In this document: piece after piece, positions 34,030-41,763 of the stretch | Layout of the letters: every line of letters starts with the position of its first letter | Position numbering within the stretch: the first letter of the stretch is position 1 | Origin: Streptomyces sp. NBC_01264 | GTDB taxonomy: Bacteria > Actinomycetota > Actinomycetes > Streptomycetales > Streptomycetaceae | Direction of reading: 5' to 3' | Assembly (NCBI RefSeq): GCF_026340675.1 | Contig: NZ_JAPEOX010000001.1 | Location: forward strand, 1,488,001-1,552,000 | DNA length: 64,000 nucleotides | The notes under the pieces: model-generated | Database searches by the model: none | What the model was told of the DNA's origin: nothing | Seen by the model: only the letters and a program-made list of their open reading frames with translations | Translations under genes and position numbers: made by a program

Positions 34030-34722
34030 TTGACTTTCCTCACCATCGGGCACCGCGGGGTCATGGGTGTCGAACCGGAGAACACGCTGCGCTCGTTCGT
34101 CCGCGCGGAACGTTCCGGCATGGACGTCGTCGCGCTCGACGTGCGGCTCAGCAAGGACGGCGCCCTCGTCGTCCTGCACGACGCCGAGATCGACCGGACC
34201 ACCGACGGTACGGGAGCCGTGGCCGATCTGACCCTGGCCGAACTGCGCGAGCTGAACGCGGGGGACGGCGAGCACGTGCCGGTCGTGGAGGAGGTCCTCG
34301 ACGCCGTCCGCGCCCCGCTCCGGATCCAGGTCCACGACCTCGCCGCCGTCGCTGCCTTCGCGGAGCTGCTGCTGCGCCGCGATCTGACCGGCCGGGTGGA
34401 AGTGGCCTCCTTCCACGACGAGGTGCTCGTGGAGGCGGCCCGACTGGTGCCGGGCGTACGGACCGTGCTCTACGCGAACCAGACCCCGGCGGACGCCGGG
34501 GAGGTCGTCGCCCGGGCCGCGCTGGCGGGCGCGGAGACGGTGGCCCTGAACATCGGCCACCTCACCCTGCACACCGTGGAGGCGGCGCACGAGGCCGGGC
34601 TGCGCGTGACGGGGTGGACGGTCAACACGCTGGAGCGGCTGCGCCTCGCGCGAGCCCTCGAACTCGACGGCGTGCTCACCGATTTCCCGGAGATCCGCTC
34701 CACGGGCCGCTTCACCGCCTGA
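34030..34722 (+). CDS. glpQ: Glycerophosphodiester phosphodiesterase
   Basis: The 230-residue cytosolic GDPD has the catalytic blocks GHRGVMGVEPENT (His, Arg, Glu, Asn) and LDVRLSKDGALVVLHDAEIDRTTDG (Glu-to-Asp variant at the metal position and the second histidine). WTVNT and DGVLTDFPE are at the C-terminus. It hydrolyses glycerophosphodiesters to glycerol-3-phosphate and an alcohol. I chose the TTG at 34030 because a GGAAGCGAGAG site precedes it and the family begins at FLTIGHRG. There is no signal peptide. Confidence 0.82.
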   Translation: MTFLTIGHRGVMGVEPENTLRSFVRAERSGMDVVALDVRLSKDGALVVLHDAEIDRTTDGTGAVADLTLAELRELNAGDGEHVPVVEEVLDAVRAPLRIQVHDLAAVAAFAELLLRRDLTGRVEVASFHDEVLVEAARLVPGVRTVLYANQTPADAGEVVARAALAGAETVALNIGHLTLHTVEAAHEAGLRVTGWTVNTLERLRLARALELDGVLTDFPEIRSTGRFTA

Positions 34723-34768
34723 CCCCCGGAACCGCGCACGGCGCGCACCCGGCGTGCGCACGGCGGTC

Positions 34769-34791
34769 GGCCCACGGACGGCCCGTGGGCC
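34769..34791. terminator. Bidirectional terminator between GDPD and GNAT genes
   Basis: GGCCCACGG and CCGTGGGCC form a perfect 9-bp stem with an ACGGC loop between two convergent genes. Confidence 0.7.
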
Positions 34792-34806
34792 CCGCCCCGC
34801 GCGCGA

Positions 34807-35346
34807 CTACAGCGTCTTGACCAGGAGCTCGAAGGCCAGGTCGTCGCGGAGCGGAACGCCGAACCGCTCGTCCCCGTAGGGGAAGGGGGTCATCTCGCCG
34901 GTGCGCTCGTAGCCGCGGCGGACGTAGAAGGCGATGAGCTCCTCCCGCACGTTGATCACGGTCATCCGCATCTCCTTGGCCGCCCACCGCTCGCGGGCGC
35001 GGCGCTCCGCCTCCAGCATGACCGCCTTGCCCAGCCCGCCGCCCTGCTGTCCGGGGCGGACCGCGAACATGCCGAAGTAGACGTGGTCACCGCGGTGTTC
35101 GAGGTGGCAGCAGGAGACGATCTCGCCGGCGCGCTCCACGGCGAGGAGCATGCCGTCGGGGTGCCCGACGATCCTCGCCACGTCCTCGGCGTCGGTCCGC
35201 TGTCCGTCCAGGAAGTCGGCCTCGGTGGTCCAGCCGCCGCGGCTCGAATCCCCCCGGTACGCCGATTCCACGAGCGCCACGAGCGCCGGGATGTCCGCCT
35301 CCACGGCACTGCGGTAGGTCAAGGCCTGGGGGGCGGCGCTCGGCAT
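34807..35346 (-). CDS. GNAT-family N-acetyltransferase
   Basis: The 179-residue protein has the GNAT fold with acetyl-CoA loop VRPGQQGGGLGKAVM (about residues 98-112) and a C-terminal block FYVRRGYERTGEMTPFPYGDERFG. It transfers an acetyl group to an unknown small molecule or protein. The ATG at 35346 has a GGAG site. It is divergent from the DUF5134 gene. The open frame upstream is antisense to that gene and was excluded. Confidence 0.82.
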   Translation of the reverse strand: MPSAAPQALTYRSAVEADIPALVALVESAYRGDSSRGGWTTEADFLDGQRTDAEDVARIVGHPDGMLLAVERAGEIVSCCHLEHRGDHVYFGMFAVRPGQQGGGLGKAVMLEAERRARERWAAKEMRMTVINVREELIAFYVRRGYERTGEMTPFPYGDERFGVPLRDDLAFELLVKTL

Positions 35347-35481
35347 CGAGGGCTCCGTTCTGCGCGAGGTGGTGCGACGTGCGTCTTCCGGTGGTCGCAC
35401 AGAGCCTAACCTCGCCCGGCGTGACGGCCGCGCGAAGGGGGCATCTCTTCCGGTGAAGCCGACGAACCGGGAGGTTCCGCC

Positions 35482-36069
35482 GTGCACGGTCCCGCCACGT
35501 CCCTCGCCACCTCCGTCTCCGCCTGGCTCCTCGTCCTGCTCTGTGCGGTGAGCGGGGCCTACTGTCTGCGGCGCGCGGGGAGAGCCGGCGGCGGCGCGGC
35601 GGCCGGGGAGGCGGCGATGGGGTTCGGCATGGCCCTGATGGCGGTGCCGCTGCGGCTGGGCGGCGGCTGGCAGGCGCCCGTGCTGGGCGCGGTCTTCTGC
35701 GGGGCGGCGCTGCACGCCCTGTGGCTGCTGCGCGGGGGCCCGCACCACGCGCACCACCTGGTGGGCTCGCTGACCATGGTCTACATGGCGCTGGCCGCCG
35801 GGACGGGCGCGGGCGCCGCGCCCGGGTCCTCCGGCCACGCTCACGGGCAGGGCGCCGGACTGCCGCTGCTCACGGGCCTGCTGCTCCTCTACTACGCCGG
35901 GTACGTGGTGCTGGGCGGCGCCCGGCTGGTCACCGTCGGCGGTACGGGTGGCGCGGGTGCCGTGGGCTCCGCTGGTGGCGCCGGAGCCCCCGCCGGGCCG
36001 GCGGAGGTGATCCACGCCTGCCGACTGGCCATGGGGATGGGCATGTTGGCGATGCTGCTCACGATGTGA
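35482..36069 (+). CDS. DUF5134 family membrane protein
   Basis: This 195-residue integral membrane protein has about five hydrophobic segments and a His-rich loop (GGPHHAHHLVGSLTMVYM, GSSGHAHGQGAG). The final segment MGMGMLAMLLTM is Met rich. These His and Met clusters are typical of the DUF5134 family and could bind copper, which is an inference. The GTG at 35482 follows GGGAGG. It is followed after about 90 bp by an M56 peptidase gene on the same strand. Confidence 0.75.
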   Translation: MHGPATSLATSVSAWLLVLLCAVSGAYCLRRAGRAGGGAAAGEAAMGFGMALMAVPLRLGGGWQAPVLGAVFCGAALHALWLLRGGPHHAHHLVGSLTMVYMALAAGTGAGAAPGSSGHAHGQGAGLPLLTGLLLLYYAGYVVLGGARLVTVGGTGGAGAVGSAGGAGAPAGPAEVIHACRLAMGMGMLAMLLTM

Positions 36070-36158
36070 GCCTGCGGACGGGACGGCCAAACGTGTCCTG
36101 CGTCACCCTTGGCCCGGACCCGTACCCGCAGGTAGTCGCGCACTCCTAGGCTGAGCCC

Positions 36159-37097
36159 ATGATGGTCCCCGCCGTTCTCCTGCTGCTCGGCGCCCTGACC
36201 GCGGTGCTCGCACCCCGCCTGCTGGCCCGGGCCGAGTGGCCCGAGCACGAGCCCGTCGTGGCCCTGTGGGCCTGGCAGTGCGTGGTGGGCGCCGTGCTCC
36301 TGTGCTTCGCCCTGTCGATGCTGCTGAGCGCGGCCGCCGCCTGGCAGGCCGTCCGGGGCCGGCTGTTCGCCCCGGCCCCGCACGGCGTGGTCGACGCCTA
36401 CGCGCTGGACGCCGCGGGCGGGCTCTGGGCCGCGGGCACCGCCGTCGCCCTGGCGGGCGGCGGGCTGTGGACCGGGGCGATGCTGGCCCGGGAGATCCTG
36501 CGGGCCCGCGCCCGGCGGCGTGCGCAGGGCGCCGAACTGCTGCTGCGGGCTCCCCTGCTGCCCGGGGAGCAGGCCTCCGGGGCGCGGCTCGTGGTCCTGG
36601 AGGGGCAGCGGCCCGACAGCTGGTGGCTGCCGGGTCCGGCCCCGCAGCTGGTGGTCACGACGGCGGCTCTGGGCCGGCTCAAGGGGAGTCAGCTGGACGC
36701 CGTACTGGCCCACGAGCAGGGGCACGCGGCGGCCCGGCACGACTGGCTGCTGCACTGCTCGCGGGCGCTGTCCGGGGGGTTCCCGCAGGTCCCGGTCTTC
36801 GCCGCGTTCGAGGCGCAGATGCACCGGCTGGTGGAGCTGGCGGCCGACGACGTGGCCTCGCGCCGGTACGGACGCCTGACCACGGCGCTGGCCCTGATCG
36901 GCCTGAACGAGGACCGCGGGGTCTTCGGCCCGTCCCCCGCGCCGCACGCGCACGTCCCCCAACGGGTCCGCCGACTCCTGGCGGCCGCGCCCCGCCTGTC
37001 GCCCGTACACCGCCTGCGCCTGACGGCCCTGGCAACGCTGGCTCCGGCGATCCCCCTCCTGGTGGCGTTCGGCCCGGGCCTGACCGCACTGGGCTGA
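36159..37097 (+). CDS. M56-family membrane metallopeptidase (BlaR1/HtpX-like)
   Basis: The 312-residue protein has transmembrane segments at about 2-22, 36-60, 86-110 and 280-305 and the zinc motif HEQGH (H185, E186, H189) with a downstream LAADD glutamate/aspartate region. M56 peptidases often cleave a BlaI/CopY-type repressor after sensing a signal. No BlaI-like gene is adjacent; DUF5134 is the nearest partner. It is convergent with the PycTM-like gene, with 41 bp between stops. Confidence 0.8.
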   Translation: MMVPAVLLLLGALTAVLAPRLLARAEWPEHEPVVALWAWQCVVGAVLLCFALSMLLSAAAAWQAVRGRLFAPAPHGVVDAYALDAAGGLWAAGTAVALAGGGLWTGAMLAREILRARARRRAQGAELLLRAPLLPGEQASGARLVVLEGQRPDSWWLPGPAPQLVVTTAALGRLKGSQLDAVLAHEQGHAAARHDWLLHCSRALSGGFPQVPVFAAFEAQMHRLVELAADDVASRRYGRLTTALALIGLNEDRGVFGPSPAPHAHVPQRVRRLLAAAPRLSPVHRLRLTALATLAPAIPLLVAFGPGLTALG

Positions 37098-37138
37098 GGG
37101 CTCGGCCCGCAAGGCTTCGCCGGTCCCCCTTCATCTCC

Positions 37139-37669
37139 CTAGGGAACGGCCACGGACACCGCGAGGAGCGCGGCGCCGACGGCCGCGGCACACAACGACG
37201 CCTGTACGCAGCGGTGTTTGCGCCACGCGACCCGTGACATCGCGACGAGCTGACGACTCAGCGAGGGGAGCGGATCCACCGTCCTCAGGGTGAGGGCGAG
37301 TTCGGCCGGATCCCAGTGCCGGATGTGGCCGAAGTAGACGAGATCGCCGGCCGAAAAGCGTCGGGCCGTACGCCCGCTCATCCGGGGGAAGACCGCGACC
37401 ATCGCGAACAACGCGGCCGCGGCGACCACCGCCCCGCCCGCGAGGAAGACGGCTCGCCGGCCGCCGCCGAGGTCGGCGAGGGGCCGCGAGAGGGTCGCGG
37501 CCAAGGCGAGTACCGCCGATTCGATGGTCAGCGCGAACGCTGCTTTCGCGTCAACCTTTCCGGTCCAGTCGATCAACGCGGCGTGGATGCGCCACGCCGT
37601 CTCTGTAGGGTTCTGCGCCGATTGGGGAGGAGCTTGCGGTGACGGCGAAACCGGGGCTGGATCAGACAT
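37139..37669 (-). CDS. pycTM: Pycsar effector-like membrane protein (PycTM, DUF5706)
   Basis: The 176-residue protein has hydrophobic segments at about 43-62, 70-94 and 152-175. Between them is the DUF5706 pattern VFPRM...LVYFGHIRHWDPAEL and SRQLVAMSRVAWRKHRCVQAS. DUF5706/PycTM proteins are effectors of Pycsar anti-phage systems: they bind a cyclic pyrimidine nucleotide made by a class III cyclase and damage the inner membrane. Here a Crp/Fnr gene is divergent and a class III cyclase-like gene lies 1 kb away, which fits that logic. The N-terminal 25 residues are Pro/Gln rich. A non-defence role is possible. Confidence 0.75.
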   Translation of the reverse strand: MSDPAPVSPSPQAPPQSAQNPTETAWRIHAALIDWTGKVDAKAAFALTIESAVLALAATLSRPLADLGGGRRAVFLAGGAVVAAAALFAMVAVFPRMSGRTARRFSAGDLVYFGHIRHWDPAELALTLRTVDPLPSLSRQLVAMSRVAWRKHRCVQASLCAAAVGAALLAVSVAVP

Positions 37670-37730
37670 TTACCTCTCCTCGCCGATGGTCCGGTACCAC
37701 GCCGCAGCATCGCGCCGCGCGGCGAAATGA

Positions 37731-37750
37731 TCTGCGTCAACCGACGCAGA
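37731..37750. promoter_or_regulatory. 20-bp dyad between pycTM and the crp-family gene
   Basis: TCTGCGTC-AACC-GACGCAGA is a perfect 8-bp inverted repeat in the 154-bp divergent region (37670-37823). Its length and symmetry suit a Crp/Fnr dimer, so it is a candidate autoregulatory site controlling both directions. It does not match the E. coli TGTGA-N6-TCACA consensus. Confidence 0.6.
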
Positions 37751-37823
37751 ACGACGTGTGAAGGAGCCCGCCCCCGGTTCGCGTACTACTGTTCGACCGC
37801 CTGGGCCCAAGGGGGGAGAACCA

Positions 37824-38513
37824 GTGACACCACGCGGAGCCGGAAACCGCCGGTCCGGAGCGCACGAGCCCTTCACGGCGGACGAGTTACTCCTCCTGCG
37901 TGGAGCCGGCCGGATCCGTGTGTGGAACCGTCACGACCGACTCATGGGGGAGGGCGGTCCTCCCGACTCCGTCGTCCTCGTCGTCAGCGGGCTGGCCAAG
38001 ATCACCGCGGAGTCGGACAACGGGTACACCAGTGTCCTGGCGCTGCGCGGGCCGGGCGAACTCGTCGGTGAACTCTCCTGCCTGGACGGCACCGTGCGCT
38101 CCGCCACGGTCACCGCGATCGAACGCCTCGAGGGCGTGGTCATCGGCGCCGAGGCCTTCCAGCGCGTGCTGAGCTCGCACGCCACGCTCACCCTGGCCGT
38201 CCTGCGCAGCGTCATCGCCCGGCTCCGCGACTCCGACGGCCTGCGCACCGAGCACGGGGCCCGGACCGCCGCGGCGATGCTCGCGCACGTCCTCCTCGAA
38301 ACCGCCGTGCGGCACGGCGTCGACGTACCGGACCCGCCGGGAGCCATCGAAGTGCGGATGAACCAGCAGGAGCTGGCGGGCGCCGCGGGCATCTCCCGGG
38401 AATCGGTGGTGCGTTGCCTGCGCGCGTTGCAGGGCTCCGGCCTCGTCAGCACCAGCCGGGGACGCACCCTCGTACTCGATCTCCAGGGGATACGGCGCCG
38501 GGCACAGGAATGA
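37824..38513 (+). CDS. Crp/Fnr-family transcriptional regulator with cyclic-nucleotide pocket residues
   Basis: The 229-residue protein has an N-terminal cNMP-binding beta-barrel (about residues 20-135) and a C-terminal winged helix (about 165-220, MNQQELAGAAGISRESVVRCLRAL). The phosphate-binding cassette GELSCLDGTVRSATV keeps the Glu and Arg-Ser pair that contact cAMP in E. coli CRP, so ligand binding is plausible. There is no Fnr-type cysteine cluster. The GTG at 37824 has a GGGGGAG site 5 nt upstream. It lies between a divergent PycTM-like effector and a cyclase-like gene, which makes a cyclic nucleotide the likely signal. Confidence 0.85.
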   Translation: MTPRGAGNRRSGAHEPFTADELLLLRGAGRIRVWNRHDRLMGEGGPPDSVVLVVSGLAKITAESDNGYTSVLALRGPGELVGELSCLDGTVRSATVTAIERLEGVVIGAEAFQRVLSSHATLTLAVLRSVIARLRDSDGLRTEHGARTAAAMLAHVLLETAVRHGVDVPDPPGAIEVRMNQQELAGAAGISRESVVRCLRALQGSGLVSTSRGRTLVLDLQGIRRRAQE

Positions 38514-38560
38514 ACCGGCAGGTCCCGCACCACGGGCCGCCCCGAGTCCCCGGTACGCCC

Positions 38561-38596
38561 GGTGCGTCCCGTGCGCCCGGTGCGTCCTGTGCGCCA
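38561..38596. repeat. 18-bp tandem repeat, two copies
   Basis: GGTGCGTCCCGTGCGCCC (38561-38578) is followed by a second copy with two changes (38579-38596). It lies in the 197-bp space between the crp-family gene and the cyclase-like gene. No terminator hairpin was found in that space. Confidence 0.55.
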
Positions 38597-38710
38597 TCTG
38601 ACGCTGCGGCCCCCGCGGACGGCGCGTAGACCTGAGGTGGGCGCCGCGGACCACCGTCAGGAGGGGGCCGGTCGTCCGCGGCGCCGTACGGAAAGAGAAG
38701 GACGGAGCAC

Positions 38711-39583
38711 ATGAGACCCAAGTCCCAGCACTACTGCATCCTCGTCGTCGACATCGAGAAGTTCGGCAAGCGACGCAATCCCGTACAGGTCCGGCTGCGC
38801 TCCGCGCTCTACGCCCTCGTGGACTCCGCGTTCCGCGAGGCCGGCATCGACCACGAGAGCGGTCCGCCGCCCGTGGACCGGGGCGACGGCTTCTTCTGGC
38901 TGCTGCCCGCCGATGTCGACAAGACCGACCTGACGGGCCGTTTCGTCGAGCTGCTGCACCACCGCCTCCGCGAACACGCAGCGCTGAGCAGCGACGAGGG
39001 CGCCATGCGGCTGCGCGTCGCCCTGCACGACGGCGACGTGGCCGAAGACGGGCACGGCTGGGTCGGGGAGGAGCTGAACACGGCCTGCCGGCTCGCGGAC
39101 ATCGCCCCGCTGCGGACCGCGCTCGCCGAGGGCGTCCGATCCGGACTCGCGCTCGCGGTCTCGGACGAGTGGTACCGCCGGGTGGTGCGGCACGACGACC
39201 CCTCGGTCGTACGGGAGTCCTTCCGCCGGGTGGCCTTCGACGCCAAGGAGATCCAGGGGGCCCGCGCCTGGGTCCGGGTCCCCGGCTACAGCGTCCCGCC
39301 CGGCATCGACGGCGAGCCGCCCGTGACCGGCGACGACAGCGCTCCACCGGGTGCGGCGCCCGGGAGCGGCGCCGGTGGCCCCGCCGCGGGCGGCCCGTTC
39401 GCCGGGGCCGTCTTCGAGCGCGTCGGCCAGGTCTTCGGCGGGGACCAGCACGTCCACGGCCCGCAGGCCTTCAGCTTCGCCGACCTCCAGTCGGACCCAG
39501 CCGGAGGGGAGTTCACCGGCGGACGGGGGTCCGGCGGCTCCGGCGGTCCCCACGGTCCCGGGCCCGACGGAAGGGGAGAGTAA
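38711..39583 (+). CDS. Class III nucleotide cyclase-like enzyme with adaptor-like tail
   Basis: The 290-residue protein has a class III adenylate/guanylate cyclase homology fold over about residues 8-195. VVDIEKFG gives metal Asp D14 and RGDGFFWLLP gives D59. MRLRVALHDGDV follows, and GEELNTACRLAD gives the transition-state pair N123/R127. All four catalytic positions are filled, so activity is plausible; the base preference is unknown. The tail is Gly/Pro rich and ends with QVFGGDQHVHG, a motif repeated at the start of the next protein. The TAA stop overlaps the next ATG by one base. It is the first gene of the six-gene operon. Confidence 0.72.
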   Translation: MRPKSQHYCILVVDIEKFGKRRNPVQVRLRSALYALVDSAFREAGIDHESGPPPVDRGDGFFWLLPADVDKTDLTGRFVELLHHRLREHAALSSDEGAMRLRVALHDGDVAEDGHGWVGEELNTACRLADIAPLRTALAEGVRSGLALAVSDEWYRRVVRHDDPSVVRESFRRVAFDAKEIQGARAWVRVPGYSVPPGIDGEPPVTGDDSAPPGAAPGSGAGGPAAGGPFAGAVFERVGQVFGGDQHVHGPQAFSFADLQSDPAGGEFTGGRGSGGSGGPHGPGPDGRGE

Positions 39584-41763
39584 TGGGAGACGACGCGGCG
39601 GCTCCCCCGGCCGCGGCCCCGGTCGCCGCCCCGGAACCGGCGCCCGGCGGCGGGGACGCCCCGGCCGGTGATGCCCGCCACGGTCTGCGCGAAGGGCTCT
39701 CCGCGCTGCGCGGCACCCGGGGTGCCTCCGGCGAACGCCTCGATGCCGAACGTGACGCCGTCAGCAGCCTGCGCGTGCAGGCCGCCCAGGTGTTCGGCGG
39801 CGACAACAACGTGTACAACCTGTCGCCCGAAGGAGCCGCACTGCGCTCCTTCTACCGGCTCTCCGACGAGGCCTTGGACGAGGTGCGCGGCGCCTTCGTC
39901 AGTCCCTCCGGCTTCGATTCCTTCGTCTCCGCCGTCCGCAACCGTCCCCTCGTCCTGCTACGCGCGCCCGACGGATCGGGCAAGGCCGCCGCGGCCCTCG
40001 CCTCGCTCGACCAGCTGGGCCACCGCGTCCTGCTGGTGGTCTCCGAGGAGACGGAGCTGTGGCGCGTCAAAGCGGACGATCTCGTGGAGGGTGCCGGGCT
40101 GGTCCTCGCCGACCTGCCCCAGTCCTCCGCCGACCGGCTCACCGCCTTTGAACTGCGCCGGCTCGAAGCGCAGTTGCGCGCGCGGAACTGCCGGCTCGTC
40201 ATCACCCTCAAAGACCACACGCTGCTCCCCGACCACGAGGTGCTGCGGGATGCCGTCGGGCTGGGCGACACCAGCCACGGACCGGTCGTCGCGGAATCCC
40301 ACTTCCTGTGGCACCTGGGCCTGGCGGCCATCGCCCGTGGCCGCCAGATCCTGGCCCGCCCCGACATCGTCGGGCTCCTGCGGGACGAACTCGAAGGCGG
40401 CAAACCCCTGACGGACGCCGCCGATCTGGGGCGGGAGCTCGCGGACGCCGCGTCAGTCCTGCCCGACGACGGCATCGCCGCCAGGGTCCGGGAACGCCGG
40501 CAACTGCCTCGCGGCCAGGCCTTGGCCAACTGGCTGGAGCGCATGCCGCAGCTGACCGAACAGTGCCTGGCCGTCGCGGTCTCCGCCTTCGGCGGCGAGG
40601 CGTACGAGATCGTCGCCGCACTCGCCCGGGACCTGGAGGACAGGCTCCAGACCGAGGAGAGCCCGGAGAACCCCGACCGCCCCCGCGGCACGGCGCTCGG
40701 CGGTACCCGGACCGCCCGGCTCGCCGCCGTCCACGGCGCGCTCGTCGAGTCCGAGGTCTCCACCCGGCACGGCGGAGCCCGCGGCAAGGTGGTCCGGTTC
40801 CAGAAGCCCGAGACGGCGCTCCAGGTGCTGGAGCACGTGTGGAGCGAGTACGACGAGATGCGTACGGCCCTGCCCGAATGGCTGCGGGATTCCGCGGGAG
40901 GCCCCCTCGCCACGGTAGGCGTACGCGCGGCCGTCGCCGCCGGAGTGCTCACCAAGCACGCGTTCGAGACCGTGCGGGCCAGGATCCTGCTGCCCTGGGC
41001 CCAGTCCGAGGACTCGGAGCTGCGCGACGCCGCCGCGACCGTGCTGGGGGTGGCCGCCCGGGAGAGCGGACACGAACAGGCCGCCTACAACCTGGTGATG
41101 GCCTGGAGCCGGAGCGAGCCCGAGTACCAGGCGACGGCCGCCCGCGCCTGGCGGGTCGTCTTCGAGCGCGACGGCGTCGATCGCACCTGGGCCTGGATGC
41201 ACCAGCTCGCGGAGTCGGAGGAGGTCCCGGTCATCGCGGCGCTCTGCCAGAGCCTCACCGAGTACATCGCGTTCGACGGCGGCCGGCACCGGCGGGACGC
41301 CCTGGACCTGCTCGGCCAGTGGATCTCCGGGGTCCACGGCATCGACCGCCGCCTGACCGGCATCGTGGCGTTCCTCTGTGCCACTTCGGACCTCGTCGAG
41401 CACCGGCCCTCCGCGGGCCCGGACGCCGGTACCACCGCGCTGTGGCACACCTTGCTCGCCGTCACCGAGTCCGATGGTGAACTCCGCAGCGAAATAGCCG
41501 GGTTGTGGCACGTGGCCATCGGATCCGTGCTGTACGAGCTCGCGCACGAGGCACTGACCGACTGGGCTCAGCTCGTCGAGACCTTTCCCCGCGGACGCGC
41601 CGTACTGGCCACGCTGATCGGCGAGATCGCGTCCGATCCGCGCACCCTGCTGCTCGTGCGCCACCGCGCGGAGCGGTGGGTCAGCGGAGTCGACGGCCGT
41701 AGCGCACCCCTCACCGGACACGCAGTCCTGGCCCATCTGGACGGAAGGAACCCGACGCCGTGA
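39583..41763 (+). CDS. Degenerate P-loop NTPase-like protein with helical-repeat C-terminus
   Basis: This 726-residue cytosolic protein has a Pro/Ala-rich head, then a QVFGGDNNVYN motif (about residues 69-79) shared with the cyclase tail. Next is a STAND-like NTPase core. Its Walker A is APDGSGKA (128-135), lacking the first Gly and the Ser/Thr after K134. A Walker-B-like strand LVLADLP ends in D177. The C-terminal two-thirds is alpha-helical with HEAT/ARM-like character (for example ELRDAAATVLGVAARE). It probably acts as a sensor or scaffold rather than an active ATPase. It overlaps the SPFH-like gene by 4 bp. Confidence 0.6.
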   Translation: MGDDAAAPPAAAPVAAPEPAPGGGDAPAGDARHGLREGLSALRGTRGASGERLDAERDAVSSLRVQAAQVFGGDNNVYNLSPEGAALRSFYRLSDEALDEVRGAFVSPSGFDSFVSAVRNRPLVLLRAPDGSGKAAAALASLDQLGHRVLLVVSEETELWRVKADDLVEGAGLVLADLPQSSADRLTAFELRRLEAQLRARNCRLVITLKDHTLLPDHEVLRDAVGLGDTSHGPVVAESHFLWHLGLAAIARGRQILARPDIVGLLRDELEGGKPLTDAADLGRELADAASVLPDDGIAARVRERRQLPRGQALANWLERMPQLTEQCLAVAVSAFGGEAYEIVAALARDLEDRLQTEESPENPDRPRGTALGGTRTARLAAVHGALVESEVSTRHGGARGKVVRFQKPETALQVLEHVWSEYDEMRTALPEWLRDSAGGPLATVGVRAAVAAGVLTKHAFETVRARILLPWAQSEDSELRDAAATVLGVAARESGHEQAAYNLVMAWSRSEPEYQATAARAWRVVFERDGVDRTWAWMHQLAESEEVPVIAALCQSLTEYIAFDGGRHRRDALDLLGQWISGVHGIDRRLTGIVAFLCATSDLVEHRPSAGPDAGTTALWHTLLAVTESDGELRSEIAGLWHVAIGSVLYELAHEALTDWAQLVETFPRGRAVLATLIGEIASDPRTLLLVRHRAERWVSGVDGRSAPLTGHAVLAHLDGRNPTP

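Noticed and set aside
39169..39582. 138-codon upstream extension of the NTPase gene
   Set aside because: It overlaps the cyclase gene in another frame. The ATG at 39583 overlaps the cyclase stop and has normal coupling.
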